Shown: positions 1 to 9,297, numbered from the stretch's first letter. The stretch is DNA of 43,812 nt from Naasia sp. (GCF_025465545.1 NZ_JAODMK010000047.1:1-43812), one strand, 5' to 3'. A program made the numbers and translations. Notes: generated by a model not told the origin, from the sequence alone.

Positions 1-2
1 TC

Positions 3-350
3 GGCATCGGCGGTGACCCGGTCATCGGCACCACGCACATCGACGCGCTCCAGGCGTTCCAGGACGACCCGGAGACCGACGCGATCGTGATGATCGGCGA
101 GATCGGCGGCGACGCCGAGGAGCGGGCGGCGGAGTTCATCAGGGCTTCCGTCACGAAGCCGGTCGTGGCCTACGTCGCGGGCTTCACCGCGCCGGAGGGC
201 AAGACGATGGGCCACGCGGGCGCCATCGTCTCCGGCTCCTCGGGCACCGCCCAGGGTAAGAAGGAGGCCCTCGAGGCCGCCGGCGTGAGGGTCGGCAAGA
301 CGCCGAGCGAGACCGCCGCCCTGATGCGCGAGGTCTTCGCCACCCTCTGA
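3..350 (+). CDS. sucD: Succinyl-CoA ligase alpha subunit, C-terminal part
   Basis: This is the 3' part of sucD; its start lies before the window. The open frame begins [19 protein letters not shown], typical of the SucD CoA-ligase domain, and contains [30 protein letters not shown] and [10 protein letters not shown]. The His in GHAGAI is the phosphohistidine of the family. The enzyme interconverts succinyl-CoA and succinate with ATP/GTP formation in the TCA cycle, together with SucC, which is expected just upstream. The gene ends at a TGA and is followed within 10 bases by a long palindrome that could end its transcript. The truncation is only due to the window edge. Confidence 0.95.
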   Translation, partial: GIGGDPVIGTTHIDALQAFQDDPETDAIVMIGEIGGDAEERAAEFIRASVTKPVVAYVAGFTAPEGKTMGHAGAIVSGSSGTAQGKKEALEAAGVRVGKTPSETAALMREVFATL

Positions 351-359
351 TCGGCCGCT

Positions 360-415
360 GACCTGCCCAGTTCTGTCGCAACTCAGGCCTGACTTGCGGC
401 AGAAGTGGGCAGGTC
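360..415. repeat. 56-nt near-perfect palindrome after sucD
   Basis: Positions 360-415 form a self-complementary block centred between 387 and 388. Of 28 base pairs only 370/405 (G-G) and 382/393 (C-C) fail, and 376/399 is a G-T wobble. The arms read GACCTGCCCAGTTCTGTCGC and its near complement. As RNA it would fold into a very long hairpin, so it may act as a transcription end for the suc operon. There is no U-tract, so it could also be a dispersed palindromic (REP-like) element. No second copy was found in the window. Confidence 0.8.
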
Positions 416-452
416 GGCGGGGCGTCACGCTGGCACCGGGGGACCGCGCGGT

Positions 453-458
453 TAGGCT
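453..458 (+). promoter_or_regulatory. -10 element for the DUF6350-like gene
   Basis: TAGGCT at 453-458 ends nine bases before the ATG at 468. This fits a sigma-70-type -10 box with a very short or absent 5' leader. No clear -35 was recognised. Confidence 0.5.
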
Positions 459-467
459 CCGGAGCGC

Positions 468-1703
468 ATGAACCGTCCCATCACCGCCCTCTTCGCCGCG
501 CTCGAGGCGCTCCTCGTGGGCGGCCTCGGGATCGGCGTGCTGCTCGTGCCGCTGACCGCGCTGTGGGCCTTCCAGTACGACCTGCAGATCGGCTGGCCCG
601 TCTTCTACCGCGTCGCTGCGGACGCCTGGCTGCTCGGCCATGGCGTCGACATCCGCTTCGTCCTCGACGCCCGCGTCGCCGGTGCGCTCGGGCTCCCCGC
701 GGCGGGGACTCCGTTCGTGGTGGGCATCGGTGCGCTGGGCGGGGCGCTGCTCACGGCAGTGCTCGCCGCACGAACGGGGGCGCGGCTGAGCCGGACCGAG
801 CATCCGGTCCTCGGCGCACTGGCGGCGGTCGGCTGCTTCGCGGTCCTGGCTTTCCTCGTGGTCCTCACGGCGGGGACGACCGCCGCGCAGCCGTCGCGGT
901 GGCAGGGCGTGCTGCTGCCGACCGCGGTGTTCGCGGGAGGCGCCGCCGCCGGCTGGCTGCTGCGCCGCCGTTCCTCCCCGGACCAGTCCCCGGCCGGGCG
1001 CCGCCTCCCGCGGATCCCCATCGTCGTCCGCGAGGCGGTCCGGATCGGACTCGGTGCCGGCGCATCGATCCTCGCGGTGGCTGCCGTCGCCGTCGCCGCC
1101 CTGCTCGTCGTGCGGTACTCCACCGTGATCTCGCTCTACGAATCGCTGCAGGCCGGACCGCTCGGCGGCGCCGCACTCACGGTCGCCCAGCTGGCGCTCC
1201 TGCCGGACCTCGTGATCTGGGCCGCCGCCTGGCTCGTGGGCCCCGGGTTCGCGCTCGGTGCCGGCTCCTCCGTTTCCCCGCTCGGCACCTCCGTCGGTCC
1301 CGTGCCGGCACTCCCGATCCTCGGGGCGGTTCCGCCCGGCGACTTCGCGTGGGGGTTCCTCGGTCTCCTGGTGCCGGTCGTCATCGCGTTCGTGCTCGGG
1401 TCGCTGCTTCGACAGCGGGTGGACCGGGCCCTTCTGCTTCCCCCCTCCCTCGGAGCTCTCGCCGCCGTCGGCGGCGGAGCAGGCGCCGCCGCCGGTCTCG
1501 CCCTCGCCGTCGCGGCCGCCGGGGCATCGGGAGCGGCGGGACCCGGCCGCCTGTCCCAGGTGGGGGCGGATCCGCTCCTCGTCGGTCTGCTCGCGGCCGT
1601 CGAGGTCGCCATCGGTGCGACCCTCGGCCTCCTCGCTGCTCGTCGTCGCGAGCCTGCCGGCGAACCGTTCCGAGGATCGCTTCACGAGGAGGCGCTTCGC
1701 TAG
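468..1703 (+). CDS. DUF6350-like polytopic membrane protein
   Basis: A 411-residue, strongly hydrophobic protein rich in Ala, Gly, Leu and Val, with roughly ten predicted membrane segments; a first segment follows the short MNRPITALFAALEALLVGG start. No catalytic motif is visible. The position directly upstream of purN-purH and the composition match the actinobacterial DUF6350 family, whose members are named cell division or hypothetical membrane proteins without a firm function. The family call is from memory of context, not a search. The ATG at 468 is supported by TAGGCT nine bases upstream. The TAG stop (1701-1703) is also the first half of the purN -10 box. Confidence 0.75.
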   Translation: MNRPITALFAALEALLVGGLGIGVLLVPLTALWAFQYDLQIGWPVFYRVAADAWLLGHGVDIRFVLDARVAGALGLPAAGTPFVVGIGALGGALLTAVLAARTGARLSRTEHPVLGALAAVGCFAVLAFLVVLTAGTTAAQPSRWQGVLLPTAVFAGGAAAGWLLRRRSSPDQSPAGRRLPRIPIVVREAVRIGLGAGASILAVAAVAVAALLVVRYSTVISLYESLQAGPLGGAALTVAQLALLPDLVIWAAAWLVGPGFALGAGSSVSPLGTSVGPVPALPILGAVPPGDFAWGFLGLLVPVVIAFVLGSLLRQRVDRALLLPPSLGALAAVGGGAGAAAGLALAVAAAGASGAAGPGRLSQVGADPLLVGLLAAVEVAIGATLGLLAARRREPAGEPFRGSLHEEALR

Positions 1704-1706
1704 GCT
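1701..1706 (+). promoter_or_regulatory. Leaderless -10 element for purN
   Basis: TAGGCT at 1701-1706 is followed by exactly six bases and then the GTG start at 1713, the geometry of a leaderless transcript starting at the G of GTG. The first three bases are the stop codon of the preceding gene. Confidence 0.6.
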
Positions 1707-1712
1707 TTCGGG

Positions 1713-2306
1713 GTGCTCTCCCTCGTCGTCCTCATCTCGGGCGGAGGGTCGAACCTGCGCGCGCTGCTCGAGCAGACCGAGCACGCGGACTTTCCCGCCC
1801 GAGTCGTCGCGGTCGGCGCCGACCGTGACGCCGGCGGCCTCAGCTACGCCGAGGCGCACAGCGTGCCGTCGTTCACGGTTCCGTTCAGCTCCTACCCCGG
1901 TAGGGAGGAGTGGGGCGCTGCCCTGCTCGAGCACATCCAGCAGTGGCAGCCCGATCTGGTGGTCCTCAGCGGCCTGATGCGCCTGCTGCCGGCCTCGGTC
2001 GTCGGCGCGCTGTCGCCGCGGATGCTCAACACCCACCCCGCGTACCTGCCGGAGTTCCCCGGCGCCCACGCCGTGCGCGACGCCCTCGCCTCCGGAGTCG
2101 CCGAGACGGGAGCCAGCGTGATCGTCGTCGACGAGGGCGTCGACAGCGGGCCGGTGCTCGCCCAGCGGCGGGTCCCGATCCTGCCGGGCGACACCGAAGC
2201 AAGCCTGCACTCCCGGATCAAGGCCGTCGAGCGCGCCCTGCTCGCCGACGTGATCCGGGACATCGCCGAAGGCACGACCCGACTCGAGGAGCACATCACC
2301 GCATGA
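1713..2306 (+). CDS. purN: Phosphoribosylglycinamide formyltransferase (GART)
   Basis: A 197-residue protein that transfers the formyl group of 10-formyl-THF to GAR in step 3 of purine synthesis. The N-terminal [18 protein letters not shown] is the phosphate-binding loop of the family. [21 protein letters not shown] carries the catalytic Asn and His, and [13 protein letters not shown] the Asp-containing loop. The length is normal for PurN. The GTG start is fixed by a -10 box six bases upstream and by the family N-terminus. The end overlaps the purH start by four bases (ATGA), so the two are translationally coupled in one operon. Confidence 0.95.
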   Translation: MLSLVVLISGGGSNLRALLEQTEHADFPARVVAVGADRDAGGLSYAEAHSVPSFTVPFSSYPGREEWGAALLEHIQQWQPDLVVLSGLMRLLPASVVGALSPRMLNTHPAYLPEFPGAHAVRDALASGVAETGASVIVVDEGVDSGPVLAQRRVPILPGDTEASLHSRIKAVERALLADVIRDIAEGTTRLEEHITA

Positions 2307-3907
2307 GCGGACCCCGCATCGACCCCAGCCTCTACCGCGAGCGCGACCTCGTCCCGATCCGCCGGGCGATCGTGTCGGTGAGTGACAAGACCGGCCTTCC
2401 GGACCTCGTGCGCGCACTCGTCGGAGCGGGGGTCGAGATCGTCTCCACCGGCTCGACGGCTGCGCTGATCGCCGCGGAAGGGCTGCCGGTCACCGAGGTG
2501 GCCGAGGTGACCGGGTTCCCGGAGTCGCTCGATGGGCGCGTGAAGACGCTGCACCCGGGCATCCACGCGGGCCTCCTCGCCGATGTGCGGCTCGAGGACC
2601 ACGAGCGCCAGCTCACCGAGCTGGGCATCCGGTCCTTCGACCTCGCGATCCTCAACCTCTACCCCTTCGCCGAGACGGTGGCGGCAGGGGCCGACGCCAG
2701 CGAGGTGATCGAGCAGATCGACATCGGCGGGCCCGCGATGGTCCGCGCGGCCGCCAAGAACCACGCCAACGTCGCCGTCGTCGTGTCCCCGGCCGGCTAC
2801 CCGGAGATCCTCGCCGCACTCGCGGCGGGCGGCACGACCCTCGAGCAGCGCCGCAGGCTGGCTGCGGTCGCCTTCGGGCACACGGCCGCCTACGACCGCC
2901 AGGTGGCGGACTGGATGGACGCCGCGACAGGATCGGCCGGCACCATCCTGCGCGTGGAGGCAACCCTCGCGCGCTCGCTGCGCTACGGCGAGAACTCCCA
3001 CCAGGACGCCTCGCTGTACACGATGTCGGGCGGTCATGGCATCGCGCAGGCCGAGCAGCTGCAGGGCAAGGAGATGAGCTACAACAACTACGTCGACGCG
3101 GACGCGGCCGTGCGGGCCGCATTCGACTTCGAGCGCCCCGCCGTGGCGATCATCAAGCACGCCAACCCGTGCGGCATCGCCGTCGCGTCCACCAAGGCCG
3201 TCGACCCCATCGCGTCCGCTCACATCCGCGCCCACGAGTGCGACCCGGTGTCCGCGTTCGGCGGCGTCATCGCGGCGAACCGCACCGTGACGCTCGGCAT
3301 GGCCGAGCAGGTCGCCGACGTCTTCACCGAGGTGCTGATCGCCCCCGACTTCGACCCGGACGCCCTCAGGAAGCTCCGCACGAAGAAGAACCTGCGCATC
3401 CTGCGGCTCCCGGCGGACTATCGCCGTGAGCCGCGCGAGTTCCGGCAGATCAGCGGCGGCGTGCTGGTGCAGAGGACCGACAGCTTCGATCAGGGGGTGA
3501 ACTCCGCGCAGTCGGACTCCACGCAGTGGCGCCTCGTCTCGGGCGACGAGGTCGACGCGGCAACCCGGGACGACCTCGATTTCGCCTGGCGGGCCTGCCG
3601 CGCCGTCAAGTCCAACGCCATCCTGCTGGCCGACGGGGGCGCCTCGGTGGGCGTCGGCATGGGGCAGGTGAACCGGGTCGACTCCTGCCATCTCGCCGTG
3701 TCCCGGGCAGGCGGCCGGGCCCGTGGCTCCGTCGCCGCATCCGATGCGTTCTTCCCCTTCGCGGACGGCCTGGAGGTGCTCCTGCGAGCCGGAGTGCGCG
3801 CGGTCGTGCAGCCGGGCGGCTCGGTCCGGGACGACGAGGTCATCGAGGCGGCGCGCCGGGCGGGCGTTGCCATGTACTTCACGGGGGAGCGGCACTTCTA
3901 CCACTGA
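2303..3907 (+). CDS. purH: Bifunctional AICAR formyltransferase / IMP cyclohydrolase
   Basis: A 534-residue enzyme for the last two steps of IMP synthesis. The N-terminal cyclohydrolase (MGS-like) domain covers about residues 15-160, with [24 protein letters not shown] and [15 protein letters not shown]. The C-terminal AICAR transformylase domain has [35 protein letters not shown] and VKSNAILLA, with the catalytic Lys-His of IIKHANPCG. The ATG at 2303 overlaps the purN TGA, giving the usual [22 protein letters not shown] start. An open frame runs further 5' inside purN but is out of frame with that gene and is not coding. Its substrate ZMP (AICAR) is one ligand of the riboswitch class seen upstream of glyA. 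Confidence 0.97.
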   Translation: MSGPRIDPSLYRERDLVPIRRAIVSVSDKTGLPDLVRALVGAGVEIVSTGSTAALIAAEGLPVTEVAEVTGFPESLDGRVKTLHPGIHAGLLADVRLEDHERQLTELGIRSFDLAILNLYPFAETVAAGADASEVIEQIDIGGPAMVRAAAKNHANVAVVVSPAGYPEILAALAAGGTTLEQRRRLAAVAFGHTAAYDRQVADWMDAATGSAGTILRVEATLARSLRYGENSHQDASLYTMSGGHGIAQAEQLQGKEMSYNNYVDADAAVRAAFDFERPAVAIIKHANPCGIAVASTKAVDPIASAHIRAHECDPVSAFGGVIAANRTVTLGMAEQVADVFTEVLIAPDFDPDALRKLRTKKNLRILRLPADYRREPREFRQISGGVLVQRTDSFDQGVNSAQSDSTQWRLVSGDEVDAATRDDLDFAWRACRAVKSNAILLADGGASVGVGMGQVNRVDSCHLAVSRAGGRARGSVAASDAFFPFADGLEVLLRAGVRAVVQPGGSVRDDEVIEAARRAGVAMYFTGERHFYH

Positions 3908-3937
3908 GGCCTGGGCGGCTCGCATGGCGGCCGCCAG

Positions 3938-3943
3938 TAGGGT
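3938..3943 (+). promoter_or_regulatory. Leaderless -10 element for the DDAH-like gene
   Basis: TAGGGT at 3938-3943, then six bases, then GTG at 3950. The spacing predicts transcription starting at the start codon, so the gene has its own promoter separate from purNH. Confidence 0.55.
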
Positions 3944-3949
3944 TGTCGG

Positions 3950-5158
3950 GTGAATCAGCCCCCGTCCCGCCGGCTCCTCGCGGCGGCGCTCGCTGCCGCC
4001 GTCACGGCGCTCGTCGCCCACGCCGCCACGGTCTTCCTCTTCTTCGTCGGCAACAGCTTCGCCGCCACCGTGCTCGGTGCCGCGAACGCGTTCTTCGGCT
4101 TGGCGACTCTCGTCTCGTTCCTGCTGCTGCTGGCCGGGGGCTACCTCACCGGGTTCCGGACACGCCCGCTCGCGCTCGCCGTCGGCGTCGTCGCAGGGGT
4201 GCTGGGGGCTGTCGCCGGCACGACGGCAGGTGCTGTGCTGGCCGGATCCGCGCTCGGCGGGGACCTGCTGGCCAGCGTGGCCCCGACCCTCGCCGGCGTC
4301 AACCTCACCTTCGTCCTCTGCACGGCGCTGGCCGCGGTCGCGCTCGCGCCCGCACTGCGGCGCCGCGTCGCCGACAGCCGGCCCGCTGTGCTGCGCCGCG
4401 GCAGGACCGCGCTCGTCCGGCTCCCCTCCGCCACGCTCGAGCAGGGCGCGGTGAGCCACCTCGAGCGGGTTCCCGTCGACACCGCCAGGGCGGACGAGCA
4501 GTGGGCCGCCTACGTCGACGCGTTCCGCGACGAGGGGTGGGAGGTCCTCGAGGTGCCGGTCGCCGACGAGCTGGCCGACTCCGTCTTCGTCGAGGACACC
4601 GTCGTGCTCTTCGGCTCGCTGGCCGTGCTGACCCGGCCGGGTGCCGAGCATCGGCGCGACGAGCTTCCCGGCGTCGAGGACATCCTGCGCAGCCTCGGCA
4701 TCCGCGCGACTCGCATCGTGGAGCCCGGCACGCTCGACGGCGGCGACGTCCTCAAGGTGGGCTCCACGGTGTACGTGGGCCGCGGCGGGCGGACGAACGC
4801 CGAGGGCATCCGCCAGCTGCGGACCGCCATCGTCCCCCTCGGGTTCCGGGTGGTGCCCGTGCCGACGAGCCGCGTCCTGCATCTCAAGTCGGCGGTCACG
4901 GCCCTGCCCGACGGCACGGTGATCGGGTCCGCAGCGACCGTCGACGATGCCCGGATCTTCCCCTCCTTCCGGGAGATGCCTGAGCCGGCCGGGGCCCAGG
5001 TGGTGGTGCTCGACGACAGCACCGTGCTGATGGCGGCCTCCGCGCCGCGATCGGCGGCGCTGCTCGAGTCGCTCGGCTACCGGGTCGTCACGGTCGACAT
5101 CTCGGAGTTCGAGAAGCTCGAGGGCGGCATCACCTGCCTCTCCGTGCGGCTGCGCTGA
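3950..5158 (+). CDS. Membrane-anchored dimethylargininase-like amidinohydrolase
   Basis: A 402-residue two-part protein. Residues about 8-135 form four predicted membrane helices (for example AATVFLFFVGNSFAATVLG and LVSFLLLLAGGYLTG). Residues about 150-402 are a DDAH/arginine-deiminase-type domain: the acidic pair in FVEDTVVL (about 215), LDGGDVL (about 263), the catalytic His in VLHLKSAVT (about 311) and the catalytic Cys in EGGITCLSV (about 396). DDAH hydrolyses methylarginines to citrulline and methylamines; bacterial relatives act on other guanidino compounds, so the substrate is open. The GTG start rests on the -10 box at 3938. The closing 20 residues, with Cys in GGITC, are complete, so the gene looks intact. 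The N-terminal membrane module is the unusual part. Confidence 0.8.
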   Translation: MNQPPSRRLLAAALAAAVTALVAHAATVFLFFVGNSFAATVLGAANAFFGLATLVSFLLLLAGGYLTGFRTRPLALAVGVVAGVLGAVAGTTAGAVLAGSALGGDLLASVAPTLAGVNLTFVLCTALAAVALAPALRRRVADSRPAVLRRGRTALVRLPSATLEQGAVSHLERVPVDTARADEQWAAYVDAFRDEGWEVLEVPVADELADSVFVEDTVVLFGSLAVLTRPGAEHRRDELPGVEDILRSLGIRATRIVEPGTLDGGDVLKVGSTVYVGRGGRTNAEGIRQLRTAIVPLGFRVVPVPTSRVLHLKSAVTALPDGTVIGSAATVDDARIFPSFREMPEPAGAQVVVLDDSTVLMAASAPRSAALLESLGYRVVTVDISEFEKLEGGITCLSVRLR

Positions 5159-5167
5159 CCACGCCCC

Positions 5168-5196
5168 TTGCCGAGCCCTCTCCGCCCAACTAGCGT
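5168..5196 (+). promoter_or_regulatory. Probable promoter of the ABC exporter operon
   Basis: TTGCCG at 5168-5173 and TAGCGT at 5191-5196 are separated by 17 bases. Transcription would start near 5203, about 30 bases before the small leader frame at 5236 and about 155 before the first ABC gene. Confidence 0.5.
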
Positions 5197-5235
5197 GGAA
5201 GGCTCGACCGGCACGAGCTGATGAGGGAGGACCGG

Positions 5236-5307
5236 ATGGGCCTCGCGTTCCGCCGCTCGGCGACCTCCCTGCACTCCGCTCCCGCCTCGCGCGCTCCCCA
5301 GGGCTGA
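5236..5307 (+). CDS. Possible 23-residue leader peptide
   Basis: A short frame beginning ATG with a strong ribosome site (GGGAGG about six bases upstream) and encoding MGLAFRRSATSLHSAPASRA followed by PQG and TGA. It lies between a good promoter and the ABC exporter, ending 51 bases before that gene. Drug-exporter operons in other bacteria (for example bmrCD with bmrB) use translated leader peptides for attenuation, which makes this a candidate regulator. No clear terminator/antiterminator pair was found, and the frame could be chance. Confidence 0.35.
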   Translation: MGLAFRRSATSLHSAPASRAPQG

Positions 5308-5358
5308 CTCTCTTCCCCTCTCCGCACCACCGGCCCTCGCGGCCATCGAGGAATTCCC

Positions 5359-7146
5359 ATGTCTGTCGACTCCGGCGCCCGGTCCTCCACCCTCCGAGCC
5401 CTCGCGCGCCTGCGGCCCTTCGTCCGGCCGGCACTGCCCCGCCTCATCGCGGGGATGGCGGCCGGTCTGCTCGCGGGCCTCGTGGCGCTCGCCATCCCGC
5501 AGCTGCTGCAGGTGCTCGTGGACTCCGCGCTGCAGCGAGGGGATGCGTCCGCCGTGCTGCCCGCCGCCTTCGGGATCCTCGGGCTGGGCGTGCTGGAGGC
5601 GGGGGCGATCCTGACTCGCCGGTACCTCGTGCTCACCCCCAACACGCACGTCGAGGCGCGGATGCGCAATGCGCTCTACGCGCATCTCCAGGCGGTGCCG
5701 GTGTCCTTCCATGACCGGTGGCCGAGCGGCCAGCTGCTCTCGCGGGCCGTGCATGACCTCAACCTGATCCGCCGCTGGCTCGCCTTCGGAGTCGTCCTGC
5801 TCGTCGTCAACGGCGTCACCGTGCTGGTCGGGGCGGCGCTCCTGTTCCGCATCGATGCGCTCCTCGGCGCCCTCTTCCTCGTGAGCTCCATCCCCATCTG
5901 GTTCGTCAGCCTGCGCTTCGAGCGCAGCTACAGCACGGCGGCCCGGCGCAGCCAGGACCAGGCCGGCGACCTCGCCACCGCCGTGGAGGAGTCGGTGCAC
6001 GGCATCAGGGTGCTCAAGGCCTTCGGCCGCGGGGGCCATGCCCTCGAGAAGTTCGAGCGACAGGCCGACGAGCTGCGCGGCACCGAGATGCAGAAGGCCC
6101 GCGCCACGGCGTTCATCTGGCGCTGGCTCACGCTGATTCCCGACGCCACCCTCGCGCTCTGCCTCGTGCTCGGCGTCGTCCTCGCCGCCCGCGGCGACGT
6201 GACGGCCGGCTCGCTCGTCGCCTTCTTCGCGACGGCCACGGTGCTTCGGTTCCCGCTGGAGTCGATCGGCTTCCTGCTCGCCTTCACGCTCGACGCGCGC
6301 AACGCGACGGACCGCTTCTTCGAGGTGCTGGACGAGCCGGTGCGGATCGCCGACCCGATCGAGCCGCGCACTCTGCCGTACCCGAAGGGACGGCTGGAGT
6401 TCCGCGGGGTGCACTTCCGCTACCCGGACGCGCCGGCCGGCATCCCCGACCTGCTCGACGGGATCGACCTCATGATCGAGCCGGGCGAGACCATGGCCCT
6501 CGTCGGTCTCACCGGCTCGGGCAAGTCGACCCTCACCGCGCTGCCGCCGCGGCTCTACGACGTGACCGGGGGAGCGATCCTCCTCGACGGGCTGGACGTG
6601 CGCGACCTCCGGCTCGGCGAGCTGCGCCGGCACCTCGCCATGGCCTTCGAGGACGCCACCCTGTTCTCGGACACGGTTCGGGCCAATGTGCTGCTCGGCG
6701 CGGCGCCCGACGCAGGGGACGACGTGCTGCACGAAGCGCTCGGCATCGCCCAGGCGGCCTTCGTGTACGACCTTCCACAGGGGGTCGACACGGTCATCGG
6801 CGAGGAGGGGCTGAGCCTCTCCGGCGGGCAGCGGCAGCGCCTGGCGCTCGCGCGCGCGGTCGCGGCCAAGCCGTCCGTGCTGGTGCTCGACGACCCGCTC
6901 TCCGCGCTCGACGTGGAGACCGAGGAGCTCGTGGAGGCCGCGCTCCGCCGGGTGCTCTCCTCGACGACGGCACTCGTCGTCGCGCACCGGCCCTCCACCG
7001 TCATGCTCGCCGACCGGGTGGCGGTGCTCGAGCGGGGCCGGATCACCGCGGTCGGGCGCCATTCCGAGCTGCTCGCAGAGAACGAGCACTACCGATTCGT
7101 CATCTCGAGCCTCGATGACGAGCCCGCCGAAGGGGCGGTCGCATGA
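5359..7146 (+). CDS. ABC exporter subunit with degenerate ATPase site
   Basis: A 595-residue half-transporter with a type IV exporter membrane domain (about residues 20-310, six helices) and a nucleotide-binding domain (about 345-590). Walker A is GLTGSGKST, the signature is canonical ([14 protein letters not shown]), and the H-loop His is in VVAHRPST. The residue after Walker B is Asp ([12 protein letters not shown]) where an active ATPase has Glu, and the Q-loop position reads AFEDATLF. This is the non-catalytic half of a heterodimer. The ATG at 5359 has no strong Shine-Dalgarno (GAGGAATTCCC lies just upstream). It overlaps the next gene by ATGA, and the two form one exporter, probably for drugs, lipids or peptides; the substrate is unknown. 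Confidence 0.9.
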   Translation: MSVDSGARSSTLRALARLRPFVRPALPRLIAGMAAGLLAGLVALAIPQLLQVLVDSALQRGDASAVLPAAFGILGLGVLEAGAILTRRYLVLTPNTHVEARMRNALYAHLQAVPVSFHDRWPSGQLLSRAVHDLNLIRRWLAFGVVLLVVNGVTVLVGAALLFRIDALLGALFLVSSIPIWFVSLRFERSYSTAARRSQDQAGDLATAVEESVHGIRVLKAFGRGGHALEKFERQADELRGTEMQKARATAFIWRWLTLIPDATLALCLVLGVVLAARGDVTAGSLVAFFATATVLRFPLESIGFLLAFTLDARNATDRFFEVLDEPVRIADPIEPRTLPYPKGRLEFRGVHFRYPDAPAGIPDLLDGIDLMIEPGETMALVGLTGSGKSTLTALPPRLYDVTGGAILLDGLDVRDLRLGELRRHLAMAFEDATLFSDTVRANVLLGAAPDAGDDVLHEALGIAQAAFVYDLPQGVDTVIGEEGLSLSGGQRQRLALARAVAAKPSVLVLDDPLSALDVETEELVEAALRRVLSSTTALVVAHRPSTVMLADRVAVLERGRITAVGRHSELLAENEHYRFVISSLDDEPAEGAVA

Positions 7147-8957
7147 GCACCGCCAGCGTGTCCGGGGTCACCGGCGAGGAACGGGACGACCTCTCCCGCA
7201 CCGAGAGCCGGTCGATGCGCAAGCGGTCGCAGCGGCTGCTCCTCACCCTGCTCCGGCCCCTGCGCAAGCAGATGGCGCTGACCCTCGCGGTCGTGATCCT
7301 GAGCACGGCCGCGCAGGTGGCCGGGCCCACGCTGGTGGCCGTCGGAATCGACCAGGGCGTCCCTGCGCTCGCGGCGGGGGACTGGCTGCCGCTCGTGCTC
7401 GCCGGCGGAGGCTTCCTCGCCAGCATCGTGATGGGGTCCCTGCTCATCGGCTGGTACCGGGTGCTCCAAGCGAGGATCAGCCAGGCGGTGCTGTTCGATC
7501 TGCGGCGCCAGGTGTTCCGCCAGACCCAGGGGCTGAGCATCGACTTCCACGAGTCCTACACCTCCGGGCGGATCATCGCCCGGCAGACGAGCGACCTCGA
7601 CTCGATCCGGGAGCTGCTCGACGAGGGCCTCGGCAACCTCGTCTCCGGCGTCTTCTACACCCTCTTCACCGCGCTCGCCCTCGTCCTCCTGGATCCCCAG
7701 AGCGGACTGGTGCTGGCGGTCGCGGTGATCCCGCTGTGGTTCCTGGTGCGCTGGTTCCAGACTCGCTCGCAGCGCCAGTTCCGGGTAACCCGAACGGCGT
7801 CGGCACGGCTGATCGTGCAGTTCGTCGAGACGATGACCGGCATCCGAGCCGTGAAGGCGTTCCGGAAGGAGGAGCAGAACCGGGAGAAGTTCGCGGGCCT
7901 CACCGAGGACTACCGCCAGGCCAACGCGGGAGTATTCCGGCTCTTCGGCACCTTCGAGCCGGGGCTCGTGCTCATCGGCAACGTCACGGTGGCGACCGTG
8001 CTCCTGTTCGGCGGCCTCCGCGTGGCCTCCGGCGAGCTCGCCATCGGCGCGCTGCTCGCGATCCTGCTCTACGTCCGGCGCTTCTTCGACCCGCTCCAGG
8101 AGCTCGCGATGTTCTACAACGGCTACCAGTCCGCCTCGGCCGCGCTCGAGAAGATCTCGGGCGTGCTCGAGGAGCGGCCATCGGTCGCGGACCCGGCCCA
8201 CCCGGTCGACCTCCACACGCCCCGGGGCGCGGTGCGCTTCGACGGAGTGGAGTTCGGCTACCGGGGCGGCGCGGTGATCCTGCCCCGCTTCGACCTGGAC
8301 ATCCCGGCAGGCCAGACGATCGCGCTCGTGGGATCGACCGGCGCGGGCAAGTCGACCCTCGCCAAGCTCGTCTCGCGCTTCTACGACCCCTCCGAGGGGG
8401 CGGTCCTGCTCGACGGGCTCGACCTGCGGGAACTGGCCCCCGCGCATCTCCGCCGGGCGATCGTCATGGTGACCCAGGAGGCCTACCTCTTCTCCGGTTC
8501 GGTCGCGGACAACATCGCGCTGGGCAAGCCCGACGCGACCCGGCAGGAGATCGTGAGCGCCGCGAAGGCGGTCGGCGCTCACGCGTTCATCGAGGACCTC
8601 CCGCAGGGCTACGACACCGACGTCAACAAGCGCGGCGGGCGCGTCTCGGCCGGCCAGCGGCAGCTGCTGTCGTTCGCGCGCGCGTTCCTCGCCGACCCGG
8701 CCGTGCTGATCCTCGACGAGGCGACCGCGTCCCTCGACATCCCGAGCGAGCGGGCGGTTCAGGATGCCCTGCAGACCCTCCTCTCGGACCGCACGGCGCT
8801 GATCATCGCCCACCGGCTCTCGACGGTCGCGATCGCCGACCGCGTGCTGGTGATGGAGCGCGGCCGGGTCGTCGAGGACGGCACCCCCGAGCAGCTGATC
8901 GGCGGCACCGGGCGCTTCGCCTCGCTGCATGCAGCATGGCGCGAGTCGCTGGTCTGA
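7143..8957 (+). CDS. ABC exporter subunit with catalytic ATPase site
   Basis: A 604-residue half-transporter and partner of the preceding gene. The membrane domain spans about residues 35-340 and the nucleotide-binding domain about 365-600. Walker A is [10 protein letters not shown], the Q-loop [13 protein letters not shown] is canonical, Walker B ends in the catalytic Glu ([12 protein letters not shown]), and the H-loop is IIAHRLST. The signature is altered to RVSAGQRQ instead of LSGGQ. Combined with the first subunit this gives one consensus ATP site (this Walker B plus partner LSGGQ) and one degenerate site (partner Asp plus this VSAGQ), as in TM287/288- or BmrCD-type exporters. The start overlaps the upstream stop, implying coupled translation. 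Confidence 0.92.
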   Translation: MSTASVSGVTGEERDDLSRTESRSMRKRSQRLLLTLLRPLRKQMALTLAVVILSTAAQVAGPTLVAVGIDQGVPALAAGDWLPLVLAGGGFLASIVMGSLLIGWYRVLQARISQAVLFDLRRQVFRQTQGLSIDFHESYTSGRIIARQTSDLDSIRELLDEGLGNLVSGVFYTLFTALALVLLDPQSGLVLAVAVIPLWFLVRWFQTRSQRQFRVTRTASARLIVQFVETMTGIRAVKAFRKEEQNREKFAGLTEDYRQANAGVFRLFGTFEPGLVLIGNVTVATVLLFGGLRVASGELAIGALLAILLYVRRFFDPLQELAMFYNGYQSASAALEKISGVLEERPSVADPAHPVDLHTPRGAVRFDGVEFGYRGGAVILPRFDLDIPAGQTIALVGSTGAGKSTLAKLVSRFYDPSEGAVLLDGLDLRELAPAHLRRAIVMVTQEAYLFSGSVADNIALGKPDATRQEIVSAAKAVGAHAFIEDLPQGYDTDVNKRGGRVSAGQRQLLSFARAFLADPAVLILDEATASLDIPSERAVQDALQTLLSDRTALIIAHRLSTVAIADRVLVMERGRVVEDGTPEQLIGGTGRFASLHAAWRESLV

Positions 8958-8976
8958 TCCCCGGCGGGCGGCCCCG

Positions 8977-9297
8977 TCAGGGCAGCCAGCGGGCGGCGTC
9001 GAGGTCCACCCGGTAGCCGGCGTCGGTGGCCGCGGCGACGAGGGGCGTGCCCTCCTCCTCGTAGTGCTCGCGGGCGCGCTCCGCGTGGCCGGTGGGCGGA
9101 TGCCCGCCGGCGCGCAGGACGCGCCACCACGGCACCGACGACCCGTGGTAGCGCATCACCATGCCGACCGCCCGTGCCCCCGGTCTGCCGAAGACCCACG
9201 CGACGTCCCCATAGGTCAGCACCCGGCCCGGGGGGATCCGGGCCACAAGGTCGAGCACCTGCTCGGTGTACTCGCCCGCGCGCTCGAAGACGGCCAT
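8977..9297 (-). CDS. Alkyltransferase-like (ATL) DNA-binding protein
   Basis: A 106-residue protein of the MGMT DNA-binding domain family: RIPPGRVLTYGDVAWVFGRPG, then ARAVGMVMR, then SVPWWRVLRAGG. Where O6-alkylguanine methyltransferases have the active PCHRV, this protein has P-W-W-R-V (residues 56-60), so the acceptor Cys is replaced by Trp. That is the hallmark of ATL proteins, which flip and bind alkylated guanine and hand it to nucleotide excision repair without repairing it themselves. The length of about 106 is standard. The start was chosen at [14 protein letters not shown] because the ATG shares one base with the stop of the upstream gene (TGATG) and the further 5' frame has no family sequence. 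Confidence 0.88.
   Translation of the reverse strand: MAVFERAGEYTEQVLDLVARIPPGRVLTYGDVAWVFGRPGARAVGMVMRYHGSSVPWWRVLRAGGHPPTGHAERAREHYEEEGTPLVAAATDAGYRVDLDAARWLP

Noticed and set aside
1892-5434. Very long open frame on the minus strand (over 1100 codons)
   Set aside because: It lies antisense to purN, purH and the DDAH-like gene, has low-complexity Arg/Gly/Glu/His-rich translation and no domain. It is a product of high-GC third-codon bias.
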